Counted from the stretch's first letter, positions 36,534-45,262 are shown. The stretch is DNA of 64,000 nucleotides from Neisseria perflava (GCF_019334725.1 NZ_CP079818.1:496001-560000); one strand, 5' to 3'. Numbers and translations are program-made. The notes: generated from the letters alone by a model not told the origin.

Positions 36534-36841
36534 ATGGATTTTTTACTTGCTTGTTTTTTAATAGCTGTCGCGATTTTTCTTTTCAGACTTATGCGACGGA
36601 GTACAGATTAAAAAATCTGCTCCTGACCATATTTCTGATTCTGAAATAGCGTTCCTACTGGATGACAGGCGCGACGCTGATGGGCATCGTAGTCGTCAAA
36701 CTCTTCCTGATCGAGCTTTCCAACAGCGGCGGTATTGAGCGCATTGCCTCCTTCATCATTGTTGGCCTGCTGCTGCTTCTGGTCGGCTGGTTTGCCCCCG
36801 TTCCGCCCAAAGCAGAAAATGATGGCGAACACAAAGCCTAA
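36534..36841 (+). pseudogene. DUF2339 membrane protein gene with a large internal deletion
   Basis: An N-terminal piece (36534-36611) reads MDFLLACFLIAVAIFLFRLM and stops. A C-terminal piece (about 36650-36841) reads WMTGATLMGIVVVKLFLIEL, continues ...SFIIVGLLLLLVGWFAPVPP and ends at a normal TAA. The tail matches the end of the large polytopic DUF2339 family, whose members also start with a single helix like the N-terminal piece. Almost all of the middle (hundreds of codons) is missing. A 59-codon ORF from 36662 could still be translated. Confidence 0.55.
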
Positions 36842-36858
36842 TCATTAACTTCAAATAA

Positions 36859-36909
36859 AAAGGCCGTCTGAAAAAGCAGCGTTATCTGTTTTCAGACGGC
36901 CTTTATTTT
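36859..36909 (+). terminator. Inverted DUS pair after the DUF2339 remnant
   Basis: AAAGGCCGTCTGAAAA and TTTTCAGACGGCCTTT form a 16-bp stem followed by ATTTTTT. Confidence 0.75.
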
Positions 36910-37104
36910 TTAGAAGGTGCAATCTGCTTTGTTCTAGAATGTCTAATCGTATTGAGTTATGATGCCTTTTAATATTATATAAATGGATAAGCCGTAGGCC
37001 GTCTGAAAAAAGAAAACGGGTCTGCATACCACGCATGATGCGCCCGACAGATTGACTATGGATGGCAATATAAAGATAAAAACCGCTACCGAAGGAAATA
37101 GAAA

Positions 37105-37485
37105 ATGCCTAACCGTAATGAGCTTCCCTTGATTTATTCTTGTTCCGGATGTTCCGATGTGGCGCAGCTGGCCAACAACACAGCCGTAGCGCTCGACCAT
37201 GCCGGAGAATTTGAAATGTCGTGCATTTCCGGCGTGGGCGGTAAAGTCGCGCCGTTGGTACGCAAAGCGCAGTCCGGACGGCCGATGTTGGTTATTGACG
37301 GCTGTCATCTGCATTGCGCCAAATCGTGTTTGGAAAATGTGGGCGTTGAAATCCCGGAAGGGCATCATGTAAAACTATACGAACTGGGCTACAAAAAACG
37401 CTTTGGCAAAAGCTATGACGAAGCTACGGTAGAAGAAGTTTATCAATATGTTTTGACGAAGAAGGGCGATGTATTGAGCAGTTAA
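37105..37485 (+). CDS. DGC-domain putative zinc-binding protein
   Basis: 126 residues rich in cysteine at conserved places: Cys13 and Cys16 (CSGCSD), Cys40 (MSCISGVGG), Cys67-His-Leu-His-Cys71 (DGCHLHC) and Cys75. The DGC family is named for the Asp-Gly-Cys motif and is predicted, not proven, to bind zinc. AAGGAAATAG precedes the ATG. The TauE-like exporter gene follows by 42 bases in the same direction and is probably co-transcribed, suggesting a shared role in sulfur or metal handling. Confidence 0.78.
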   Translation: MPNRNELPLIYSCSGCSDVAQLANNTAVALDHAGEFEMSCISGVGGKVAPLVRKAQSGRPMLVIDGCHLHCAKSCLENVGVEIPEGHHVKLYELGYKKRFGKSYDEATVEEVYQYVLTKKGDVLSS

Positions 37486-37527
37486 TAACTTTTAATAACA
37501 AAAAATTTAATCAAGAGGAAACAATCC

Positions 37528-38328
37528 ATGGAACAATTATTCATTCCCGGCAGTATTATTGCCGATTATTTTTATCTCGGCCTTTTCCTGCTGGTTGTCG
37601 CGTCTTTGATTGCGGGCTATGTCGATGCTATTGCGGGCGGAGCAGGGCTGATTTTGATTCCCGCATTTTTGATGGTAGGTTTACCGCCTCAGGTCGCGTT
37701 GGCACAGGAAAAATTGGTGAGTACCATCGGTACGGTGGCTGCGATTAAAAATTTTATGAAGAGCAGTTCGATTGTATGGCATATTGTGCCGGTTGGCATT
37801 GTTGCGGCTTTAATTGGGGCATTTGTCGGTGCAAAAGTCATTTTGATTCTTCCGGTGGAAACCATCAATTACATTATTCTTGCGTTTTTGCCCATAGGCT
37901 TGCTGGCAACTTTGTTTAAAGGTGTTTTGCTGAAAAAAGAAGACGAGCGTGGCGAGATAAAAAAATCCGTTATCGCCGTATTTTTAACTTGTCTGATTGT
38001 TGGTTTTTATGACGGTTTTTTTGGCCCGGGTACAGGTAGTATTTTCATCATTGCTTTGTTTGTCATTAACAAATTGTCGTTGTTGCAGGCTTCGGCTACT
38101 TCCAAGATTTTCAATTTTGCTTCTAACATCGGGGCATTTGTTGCCTTCTTGATAGCAGGGAAAATGGCGTTCCTAATCGGAATCCCGATGATTTTGGCAA
38201 ATTTGTTGGGCAACCATTTTGGCAGCCTCCATGCTATCAATTCAAACGGGGAAGTTATTCGTAAGGTTTTGGTCGTAACGGTTTTGCTGATTATCGTTTC
38301 AATGGCATATAAGGCTTTTTCGGCTTAA
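37528..38328 (+). CDS. TauE/SafE (TSUP) family permease
   Basis: 266 residues, eight hydrophobic segments. The GYVDAIAGGAGLILIPAFLM and GFYDGFFGPGTGSIFIIALF repeats are the two family signature halves of these inner-membrane carriers for sulfite, sulfoacetate or related organosulfur anions. The substrate cannot be told. AGAGGAAAC precedes the ATG. It ends at a DUS terminator. Confidence 0.85.
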   Translation: MEQLFIPGSIIADYFYLGLFLLVVASLIAGYVDAIAGGAGLILIPAFLMVGLPPQVALAQEKLVSTIGTVAAIKNFMKSSSIVWHIVPVGIVAALIGAFVGAKVILILPVETINYIILAFLPIGLLATLFKGVLLKKEDERGEIKKSVIAVFLTCLIVGFYDGFFGPGTGSIFIIALFVINKLSLLQASATSKIFNFASNIGAFVAFLIAGKMAFLIGIPMILANLLGNHFGSLHAINSNGEVIRKVLVVTVLLIIVSMAYKAFSA

Positions 38329-38342
38329 TAGGTAGATGTTAA

Positions 38343-38373
38343 AAGGCCGTCTGAAAAATTTTCAGACGGCCTA
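38343..38373. terminator. Inverted DUS pair terminator
   Basis: AGGCCGTCTGAAAA and TTTTCAGACGGCCT lie between the convergent permease and SMI1/KNR4 genes. Confidence 0.7.
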
Positions 38374-38380
38374 CTCTTTA

Positions 38381-38914
38381 TTAGTTATCTAAAAACTCAT
38401 CTTCATGCCGCAAGTTGCGGATAAAGGTTTCAAAATCGGGGGCAAGTTCGACTATTTCAAAATCCCATTCTTGTTCGACAAGCACCACTTTCGGCTCGCC
38501 GTCTTTTCCACACTCTCGATAGTCCAAGGCAAACAGGGCATGACCTCCTGACGGGTCGGTGGCCAAATACACGCCGATAGGCGGATACTCCCATTCTTCC
38601 AGCCAAAGTTTTTGCCCCATCGCGCCGCACAGACTTCCTTCTTTTTCAAAACCGATTCCCGACATCTCGCAAATTTGCACATGATCTTTCGCCCACGAAT
38701 TTTTCTGCGTGGTCGGAAAGCAGTTTTTAACAAATATCCCGCCGTTTTGTACTGCCATCAATTCAATAAAACTTTGCGGCAATTTATAGCCTAGCTCACT
38801 TTCTACGGCAGCCAAAATTTCAGGGGTAAACGGGGCTTCTTTGTAGTTTTCATCTGCCCAACTATTAGTTTTCCATACGGAGGACAAATCAAAATCTTTA
38901 AAAACTTGGGACAT
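38381..38914 (-). CDS. SMI1/KNR4 family protein
   Basis: 177 residues. The motif order (AAVESELGYKLPQSFIELMA, then GGIF, and later GGHALFALDYRECG) is that of the SMI1/KNR4 (SUKH) superfamily. Many bacterial members are immunity proteins against contact-dependent or polymorphic toxins; some are housekeeping. No toxin, VgrG, Rhs or TpsA gene is in the window, so an immunity role is unproven. It stands alone, its 5' flank packed with repeats. Confidence 0.8.
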   Translation of the reverse strand: MSQVFKDFDLSSVWKTNSWADENYKEAPFTPEILAAVESELGYKLPQSFIELMAVQNGGIFVKNCFPTTQKNSWAKDHVQICEMSGIGFEKEGSLCGAMGQKLWLEEWEYPPIGVYLATDPSGGHALFALDYRECGKDGEPKVVLVEQEWDFEIVELAPDFETFIRNLRHEDEFLDN

Positions 38915-38984
38915 AATGTTCTTCCTTATTGATTTCAGTTATAAACAGGGGTTAGGTATCTATACCCGACTTTTATCGTCCGTC

Positions 38985-39004
38985 ATTCCCGCCTGCGCGA
39001 GAAT
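38985..39004. repeat. dRS3-like repeat
   Basis: ATTCCC-N8-GAGAAT differs by one base from the neisserial dRS3 core ATTCCC-N8-GGGAAT, with extended GTCATTCCC and GAATGAC arms. A single degenerate copy. Confidence 0.6.
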
Positions 39005-39087
39005 GACGGCGGAGGTTTCGGCAAAAATTGCTCCTCCCTTTTTCAGACGACTATTTGCCTTGTTCTTACTACAGTTTTTCTGCCGTA

Positions 39088-39184
39088 GGTCGGATTCTCA
39101 AATCCGACATTTTCCAACAGCGTTTTTTCGGAAACGATAGACGCACCAAATGTTTTTTGTCGGATACAAGTATCCGACCTACAT
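39088..39184. repeat. Paired GTAGGTCGGAT palindromes
   Basis: GTAGGTCGGATTCTCAAATC (from about 39088) and, inverted, GTCGGATACAAGTATCCGAC CTAC near 39160-39184. Each half is itself palindromic and the two halves face each other across about 50 bases. Confidence 0.6.
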
Positions 39185-39210
39185 CTCTATTTGCCTCGTC
39201 AATGTGCATT

Positions 39211-39311
39211 GTAGCGTGGGCTTTGCCCAAGATAATGTCAGCTAAAAAGGTCGTCTGAAATTTTGAGTTTGATTCGTAGGCAAAGCCCACGCTACGGGTT
39301 TCAGACGACCT
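39211..39311. repeat. Nested inverted repeats GTAGCGTGGGCTTTGCC and variant DUS
   Basis: GTAGCGTGGGCTTTGCC (39211-39227) pairs with GGCAAAGCCCACGCTAC (39279-39295), a perfect 17-bp inverted repeat. AGGTCGTCTGAAA (from 39248) and TTTCAGACGACCT (ending about 39311) form a second, interlocking pair. The right part lies 15 bases past the uvrD stop and may end uvrD transcription. Confidence 0.7.
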
Positions 39312-39325
39312 CTGTCATCTCCCTT

Positions 39326-41533
39326 CTACATCTCTTCCAGTTTCGCAAACTTGGTATCCAGCTCTTTCACGCCCTGTTTGCCGAAGTTGATGGTCAGTCG
39401 GGCGGATTCGCCTTTGTCCACGGCATCGATGATGACGCCGGTGCCGAATTTGGCGTGGCGGACGTTTTGGCCGATGCGGAAGCCTGCGTAGGTTTGCGGC
39501 TGTTTGAAGTCTTCGATGATTTTGTCCCGTTGTACGGCGGTTGGGCGTGTATTGCCGTAGCTGTCGTAGGCGGGTTTTTTGACGGACAGATAGTGCAATA
39601 CTTCGGGCGGGATTTCTTCGACGAAGCGGGAGACGATGCCGAATTGGGTTTGTCCGTGAAGCATTCGTTGTTGCGCCATGGTGATGTAGAGGCGTTTGCG
39701 GGCGCGGGTGATGGCGACGTACATGAGGCGGCGTTCTTCTTCGAGGCCGCCGCGTTCGGCAAGGCTCATTTCACTGGGGAAGCGGCCTTCTTCCATGCCG
39801 GTGAGGAAGACGGCGTTAAATTCCAAACCTTTGGAGGCGTGGACGGTCATCAGTTGTACGGCTTTTTCGCCTGCGCCTGCTTGGTTTTCGCCGGATTCGA
39901 GGGCGGCGTTGCTCAAGAAAGCGAGGATGGGGAAGGCGGGGTCGTCTGAAATGTTTTCGGGCAGGGTTTCAAAGTTGCTGTCTTCGGGTTTGAATTCGAT
40001 GGCGGCGTTGACGAGTTCATCGAGGTTGTCGAGGCGGTCTTGGTTGTCGCCTTTTGGGGTTCGGTAGTGTTCGGTCAGTCCGCTGTCTTTGAGGATGCCG
40101 ACGATGATTTCGGACAGGGGCATTTGTCCGACTTGGTTGCGAAGGGCTTCAATCAGGCGGACGAAGGCGGCGATTTTGGTGGCTTTTGAGCCGGCATTGC
40201 AGGCTGCCTGCCAGAGGGTGATGCCTTGTTCGTTTGAGGCCGTCTGAAGGTTTTCGATGGTGCGTGCGCCGATGCCGCGCGGTGGGAAGTTAATCACGCG
40301 CAAGAGGGCGTTGTCGTCGTCGGGATTGACGGCGAGACGCAGGTAGGCGAGGGCGTGTTTGATTTCTTGGCGTTCGTAAAAGCGCAAGCCGCCGTAGATT
40401 TTGTAGGGGATGCCGCTGCGGAACAGGCTTTGTTCGATGACGCGGGATTGGGCGTTGCTGCGGTAGAGGACGGCGATTTCGTCCAAATCCCAGCCTTCGC
40501 GTTCGAGGGCTTTGGTTTCATCCACGATGAATTGGGCTTCTTCGAGGTCGGTAAAGGCGGAGTAGTAGCGGATTTTGTCGCCTGCTTCGGCGTCGGTGCG
40601 CAGGTTTTTGCCGAGGCGTTCGTCGTTGTTTTCGATGACGGAGTTGGCGGCGGCGAGGATGTTGCCGACGGAGCGGTAGTTTTGTTCGAGTTTGACGGGC
40701 GCGTCGATGTGGAATTCTCCCATCAGCGCGGTCATGTTGCCGACGTTTGCGCCACGGAATCGGTAAATGCTTTGGTCGTCGTCGCCGACGGCAAAGACGG
40801 CGGCGTGGTTGCCGGCAATCAGTTTCAGCCACGCGTATTGCAGCTTGTTGGTGTCTTGAAACTCGTCGACCAGAATGTGGTTGAATCGGTTTTGGTAGTG
40901 CTGGCGCAGGATTTCGTTGTTTTGCAGCATTTCGTAGCTGCGGAGCATGAGTTCGGCAAAATCGACCACGCCTTCGCGTTGGCAGATTTTGTCGTATTCG
41001 GCGTAGCACTCAATCATGCGACGTGTGTGCGGATCAGGTGCGCTCAAGACGGAAGCGCGTAAACCGAATTCTTTTTGCGCGTTGATAAAGCCTTGCAATG
41101 AACGCGGTGCGATGATTTCTTCGGCGATGTTGAGGCTTTTGAGCAGGCGTTTGATCAGGGAAAGTTGGTCGCCGCTGTCGAGGATTTGGAAGGAAGAGGG
41201 CAGGCCTGCGTCGCGGTGGTGCAGGCGCAAAAAGCGGTGGCAGAGGCCGTGGAACGTGCCGAGCCACATGGCGCGGATGTTGACTGGAATCATTGCGCCC
41301 AAACGGGTCTGCATTTCTTTGGCGGCTTTGTTGGTAAACGTTACCGCCATAATGCTGTGCACGCTGGCTTGTCCGCTTTGCAAAAGCCAGGCGATACGCG
41401 TGGTCAGTACGCGCGTTTTGCCGCTGCCTGCGCCTGCCAAAACGAGGGCGGATTGCGGCGGCCAGGTTACGGCGGAGAGTTGTTCGGGGTTTAAGCCTTG
41501 CAGGAGGTTGGGGGCGGATTCGTTGGGAAACAT
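39326..41533 (-). CDS. uvrD: DNA helicase II UvrD
   Basis: 735 residues of superfamily 1A. Walker A AGAGSGKTRVLTTR (motif I), VDEFQDTN (motif II), GDDDQSIYRFRGA (motif III), MTVHASKGLEF (motif V) and YVAITRARKRLY (motif VI) are all present, as is the C-terminal Tudor-like segment GQNVRHAKFGTGVII. It unwinds DNA in mismatch and excision repair. Its ATG lies right behind a DUS (reverse strand ...GACGGCCTCTTCATG) with no obvious Shine-Dalgarno. Confidence 0.97.
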   Translation of the reverse strand: MFPNESAPNLLQGLNPEQLSAVTWPPQSALVLAGAGSGKTRVLTTRIAWLLQSGQASVHSIMAVTFTNKAAKEMQTRLGAMIPVNIRAMWLGTFHGLCHRFLRLHHRDAGLPSSFQILDSGDQLSLIKRLLKSLNIAEEIIAPRSLQGFINAQKEFGLRASVLSAPDPHTRRMIECYAEYDKICQREGVVDFAELMLRSYEMLQNNEILRQHYQNRFNHILVDEFQDTNKLQYAWLKLIAGNHAAVFAVGDDDQSIYRFRGANVGNMTALMGEFHIDAPVKLEQNYRSVGNILAAANSVIENNDERLGKNLRTDAEAGDKIRYYSAFTDLEEAQFIVDETKALEREGWDLDEIAVLYRSNAQSRVIEQSLFRSGIPYKIYGGLRFYERQEIKHALAYLRLAVNPDDDNALLRVINFPPRGIGARTIENLQTASNEQGITLWQAACNAGSKATKIAAFVRLIEALRNQVGQMPLSEIIVGILKDSGLTEHYRTPKGDNQDRLDNLDELVNAAIEFKPEDSNFETLPENISDDPAFPILAFLSNAALESGENQAGAGEKAVQLMTVHASKGLEFNAVFLTGMEEGRFPSEMSLAERGGLEEERRLMYVAITRARKRLYITMAQQRMLHGQTQFGIVSRFVEEIPPEVLHYLSVKKPAYDSYGNTRPTAVQRDKIIEDFKQPQTYAGFRIGQNVRHAKFGTGVIIDAVDKGESARLTINFGKQGVKELDTKFAKLEEM

Positions 41534-41583
41534 GAAGAGGCCGTCTGAAAATAAATGGGAATGCGATATTTTAAAGGAAATAC

Positions 41584-41620
41584 AAAAGGCCGTCTGAAAA
41601 GATGTTTCAGACGGCCTTTG
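41584..41620. terminator. Terminator after gapA
   Basis: AAAGGCCGTCTGAAA and TTTCAGACGGCCTTT with a 5-base loop, between the gapA stop and the uvrD start (both minus strand). Confidence 0.7.
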
Positions 41621-41633
41621 TGTTGGAAGCCGA

Positions 41634-42662
41634 TTAGAACGGACGTACTTCCAAACCGAACATACGGCGCGCGGTGTTCAGCATTTGGCAGCTGAAGCCC
41701 CACTCGTTGTCGTACCATGCGAACACTTTAACCATTTTGCCTGCGGTGACTTTAGTCAGCGTAGAGTCGAATGTGCTGGCTTGGGTAGTGTGGTTGAAGT
41801 CCATAGAAACCAGCGGCAGGGTATTGTAGGCCAATACGCCTTTCAGACGGCCTTCTTCGGAAGCGGCTTTCATCAGCGCGTTGATTTCTTCGGCGGAAGT
41901 GTCGCGGCCTGCTTGGAAGCTCAGGTCAACCAGGGAAACGTTGACGGTCGGTACGCGGATGGCGAGGCCGTCGAGTTTGCCTTTCAGGTCCGGCAATACC
42001 AAACCGACGGCTTTTGCAGCGCCGGTTTTGGTCGGAATCATGTTTTCCACACCGCTACGCGCACGGCGCAGGTCTTTGTGGCGTACGTCGGTTACGGTTT
42101 GGTCGTTGGTCAGCGCATGGATGGTGGTCATCACGCCGTTTACGATACCGATGTTTTCGTTCAATACTTTGGCCACAGGTGCCAGGCAGTTGGTGGTACA
42201 AGACGCGTTGGAGATAACGGTCATGTCGTCGGTAATCACGTCGTCGTTTACGCCGTAAACGATGGTTGCGTCTACGTCATCGCCGCCGGGAGCGGAAATC
42301 AGCACTTTTTTCGCGCCGCTTTCCAAGTGGATTTTGGCTTTCTCTTTGCTGGTGAACGCGCCAGTACATTCCATTACCAGGTCAACGCCCAATTCGCCCC
42401 ATGGCAATTCGGCTGGGTTGCGGGTAGAGAAGTAAGGGATTTTTTTACCGTCGATGATGAGGTGTTTCTCATCGTGGGAAACTTCAGAGTTGAAGCGGCC
42501 GTGAACAGTGTCAAATTTGGTCAGGTGGGCGTTGGTCTCGATGCTGCCGCTGGCGTTGATGGCAACGATGTCGAGTTGGTCTTGCAGTTTGTAGTCAAAA
42601 ATAGCGCGCACTACTTGGCGGCCGATGCGGCCGTAGCCGTTGATGGCAACTTTGATACCCAT
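41634..42662 (-). CDS. gapA: Glyceraldehyde-3-phosphate dehydrogenase
   Basis: 342 residues. NAD-binding INGYGRIGRQVVRAI at the N-terminus; catalytic cysteine near residue 155 in SNASCTTNCLAP; phosphate-binding RARSGVENMIPTKTGAA; C-terminal WYDNEWGFSCQM. It oxidises glyceraldehyde 3-phosphate in glycolysis or runs backwards in gluconeogenesis. AGAGGAAAAGCC precedes the ATG. Confidence 0.97.
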   Translation of the reverse strand: MGIKVAINGYGRIGRQVVRAIFDYKLQDQLDIVAINASGSIETNAHLTKFDTVHGRFNSEVSHDEKHLIIDGKKIPYFSTRNPAELPWGELGVDLVMECTGAFTSKEKAKIHLESGAKKVLISAPGGDDVDATIVYGVNDDVITDDMTVISNASCTTNCLAPVAKVLNENIGIVNGVMTTIHALTNDQTVTDVRHKDLRRARSGVENMIPTKTGAAKAVGLVLPDLKGKLDGLAIRVPTVNVSLVDLSFQAGRDTSAEEINALMKAASEEGRLKGVLAYNTLPLVSMDFNHTTQASTFDSTLTKVTAGKMVKVFAWYDNEWGFSCQMLNTARRMFGLEVRPF

Positions 42663-42714
42663 GGCTTTTCCTCTTCTTTTGGGTTTGGGTTTGGGTGGGG
42701 AGTGAATGGTGGCA

Positions 42715-42743
42715 ATTATAGCAAAAATGTAGTGCTGTGTAAT
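42715..42743 (-). promoter_or_regulatory. Promoter of gapA
   Basis: On the minus strand ATTACA (42743-42738) and TATAAT (42720-42715) are spaced by 17 bases, and TGC precedes the -10 (extended type). The leader contains three copies of CCCAAA (about 42680-42699). Confidence 0.6.
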
Positions 42744-43248
42744 TAATGTTTTATTGAAAATTTTAGGTTCGATTATTTTTAATTGTAGATGATTAGAGTA
42801 GAAATACAGGTTTAAATTTAATGTTATTTAATATTTTTTGAAATTTCATTTTTTATTAATTCTGTTTTTAGTGTTTTATGCTCGTTTTAAATCATGGTAA
42901 TGAATGAAACGGGAAAAGGCGGATTGTTTTTGTTTATATTAAACAGAATTTGAGTGTGGCTTTTGATTACAACATACAACAGTGTAATTTTCAGACGGCC
43001 CGGGTTTAATCGAGCAAAAGGAAAAGACCGTCTGAACATTTTTGATGACATGGAATTTAAACGCCTTGGATTCCCGGTTTTCCTTGCCGGATAAGGGGAG
43101 GGCGGTTTTTAGCAAAGGGGAAAATTGTCGGAACAAGGGAGGGAAAAACGGTGGATTGAGCTGTGTTTGGGGGTTATATAAATAAGTGTATGAAGGTTTT
43201 AGTCGTAGTGTATGAAGATTTTGCTTGTGATTTTAATTTAATTATGAC
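42744..43248. other. Long AT-rich intergenic region
   Basis: About 500 bases with no convincing gene. It holds two DUS-like copies in inverted order (near 42991-43000 and 43027-43036) and two near-repeats TGTATGAAG (about 43187 and 43210). I see no RNA gene or known riboswitch. Confidence 0.55.
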
Positions 43249-43277
43249 TTGTCAACACTGTTAAATTTTTTTACGAT
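43249..43277 (+). promoter_or_regulatory. Candidate promoter of the NSS transporter operon
   Basis: TTGTCA (43249-43254) and TACGAT (43272-43277) have 17-base spacing. The implied leader of about 160 bases is long and contains short inverted segments (ATACCGGATAT, CGAATAT) but matches no riboswitch class I know. Confidence 0.35.
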
Positions 43278-43443
43278 AAGGTCAGATTATGTTTGCATGG
43301 CCATAAGCGGTGCATCCTCTATACCGGATATTATCCTTGTCCGAATATCTACTTTAACCGACCGGCTTGCCCGGCCTGATTCCTAAATATATACGCGCAA
43401 GGCTGAACGGCCTTGGCGGCACTCGACTTTTAAGAGGTTCATC

Positions 43444-44979
43444 GTGTCAAATTCTCAATCCAGCGAACGCGCGACGTTTAGCAGTCGCCGCGCCTTTATG
43501 TTTGCTGCCATCGGCTCGGCCGTGGGCTTAGGCAACATTTGGCGATTCCCTTACATCGCTTTCGACAACGGCGGCGGTGCTTTCGTCCTCCCTTACTTGG
43601 TTGCGCTGTTGACGGCAGGTATTCCGCTGTTGCTGCTCGACTACGCCATCGGCCACCGTTACCGCGGCTCGCCACCTTTGGCTTTCCGCCGCCTCGGCCG
43701 TTTGTTTGAGCCGATGGGTTGGTGGAACTTCCTGACCAACGTCATCATCTGTATCTACTACGCCGTGATTGTCGGCTGGGCGGCAAGCTATGCCTATTAT
43801 TCTTTGACTTCGGCATGGGGTGCAGATCCGCAGGCATTCTTCTTCAAAGACTTCCTGCAAATGGCCGATGCCAAAGACTTGGGCTTGGATTTTGTCGGCA
43901 AAGTAGCCGGTCCGCTGATTGCCGTGTGGGTGTTTACGCTGGCGATTATGGCTTTGGGCGTACAAAAAGGCGTGGCCGGTTCATCTACATTCTTCATGCC
44001 TTTGTTGGTGGTGATGTTCGTCATCATGGTGGGCATTGCGCTGACTCTGCCGGGTGCGGCAAAAGGTTTGAACGCTTTGTTTACGCCTGACTGGAGCCGT
44101 TTGGCGGATCCGAAAGTCTGGGTAGCCGCATATGGCCAGATTTTCTTCTCGCTCTCCATCTGCTTCGGCATCATGATTACTTATTCTTCTTACCTGAAGA
44201 AAAAAACCGACTTGGGCGGTACTGGCTTGGTTGTCGGCTTTGCCAACAGCAGCTTTGAGTTGCTCGCCGGTATCGGCGTATTTGCCGCATTGGGCTTTAT
44301 GGCTCAAGCCGCAGGCAAAGAAGTCAGCGAAGTGGCATCCAACGGTATCGGTTTGGCGTTTATCGCGTTCCCGACCATCATTAACCAAGCCCCTATGGGT
44401 GCGTTGATCGGCGTGTTGTTCTTCGGCTCTCTGGTGTTTGCCGGTGTCACTTCGATGATTTCCATCGTTGAAGTGATTGTGGCTGCGATTCAAGACAAAA
44501 TGAACATTGGCCGTGTCAGCGCAACGCTGATTGCAGGCGTGCCAATGGCAATTATTTCTACCTTGCTGTTCGGTACGACTACCGGCCTGCCTGTGTTGGA
44601 TGTGTTGGACAAATTCATCAATACCTACGGCATTGTGGCTTCCGGTTTTATTTATGTTTTGGCGATTGTCTTGTTGAACAAGCTGCCGGAACTGCGCAAC
44701 CACTTGAACGCGCTGTCTTCCATCCGTGTCGGTAAAGTGTGGACTGCCAGCGTGGTGGTTACCGTCGCTATGCTCGGCTATATGCTGTATCAAGATACTG
44801 CCAGCCTCTTAAAAGAGAATTACAGCGGCTATCCTGACAGCTTCCTCAATATCTTCGGTTGGGGCATGGTAGGCACTCTCTTGGTATTGTCCGTCCTGCT
44901 ATCTTTCTTGCCGTGGAAACATGGTCAGAACTTCAACGTCAAAGACGAACATGAACACGAACGTGAAGGAGACGAATAA
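43444..44979 (+). CDS. Sodium-dependent amino acid transporter (NSS/SNF family)
   Basis: 511 residues starting at GTG (43444) after AAGAGG. The FAAIGSAVGLGNIWRFPYIA segment forms the sodium site of helix 1 in this LeuT-fold family, and about 11-12 membrane helices follow. The family takes up amino acids with Na+. The immediate downstream 30-residue peptide marks it as the methionine/alanine-import (MetP-like) subgroup, though the exact substrate is inferred. Confidence 0.9.
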   Translation: MSNSQSSERATFSSRRAFMFAAIGSAVGLGNIWRFPYIAFDNGGGAFVLPYLVALLTAGIPLLLLDYAIGHRYRGSPPLAFRRLGRLFEPMGWWNFLTNVIICIYYAVIVGWAASYAYYSLTSAWGADPQAFFFKDFLQMADAKDLGLDFVGKVAGPLIAVWVFTLAIMALGVQKGVAGSSTFFMPLLVVMFVIMVGIALTLPGAAKGLNALFTPDWSRLADPKVWVAAYGQIFFSLSICFGIMITYSSYLKKKTDLGGTGLVVGFANSSFELLAGIGVFAALGFMAQAAGKEVSEVASNGIGLAFIAFPTIINQAPMGALIGVLFFGSLVFAGVTSMISIVEVIVAAIQDKMNIGRVSATLIAGVPMAIISTLLFGTTTGLPVLDVLDKFINTYGIVASGFIYVLAIVLLNKLPELRNHLNALSSIRVGKVWTASVVVTVAMLGYMLYQDTASLLKENYSGYPDSFLNIFGWGMVGTLLVLSVLLSFLPWKHGQNFNVKDEHEHEREGDE

Positions 44980-45071
44980 TGAGTACTTCAGCCATTATTA
45001 TGATGCTTGTCGCATTGATCGTCATTTGGGGCGGATTCATCGTCTCCGTCCTGCGCCTGCCTAAAGAATAA
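44979..45071 (+). CDS. Small subunit of the NSS transporter (MetS-like)
   Basis: A 30-residue single-span peptide, MSTSAIIMMLVALIVIWGGF then IVSVLRLPKE. Its ATG overlaps the transporter stop codon (TAATG, shared A at 44979), so the two are translationally coupled. The MetS-type partner peptides of NSS transporters have this size, one membrane helix, the WGG motif and a short basic tail, and MetS is needed for MetP transport in Corynebacterium. It is too short for usual gene-finding cut-offs. Confidence 0.85.
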   Translation: MSTSAIIMMLVALIVIWGGFIVSVLRLPKE

Positions 45072-45086
45072 GGTTTGAGCAAATGA

Positions 45087-45122
45087 AAAGGCCGTCTGAA
45101 ATTTAAATTTCAGACGGCCTTT
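45087..45122. terminator. Perfectly palindromic DUS terminator
   Basis: AAAGGCCGTCTGAAATTT and its exact reverse complement abut without a loop, a 36-bp perfect palindrome containing two DUS. It ends the NSS operon. Confidence 0.75.
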
Positions 45123-45262
45123 CCCGTTAAAAATGGTAAAACGGCCTAAAAAAGAGTAGAATATGGACCGTTTACAACTCTGCGCCTCTCAGCAGGCTTG
45201 AATTATGGACCTTCCCAGTTCGTCTTTGAACTTCCCATCTGATACACAACAACAATAATCAT

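Noticed and set aside
38381..38914. Toxin-immunity locus around the SMI1/KNR4 gene
   Set aside because: No toxin, secretion or Rhs/CdiA-type gene and no cassette array is found on either side.
41685..42746. 353-codon plus-strand ORF opposite gapA
   Set aside because: Shadow of gapA; the protein is a Gly/Val/Phe-rich string without motifs.
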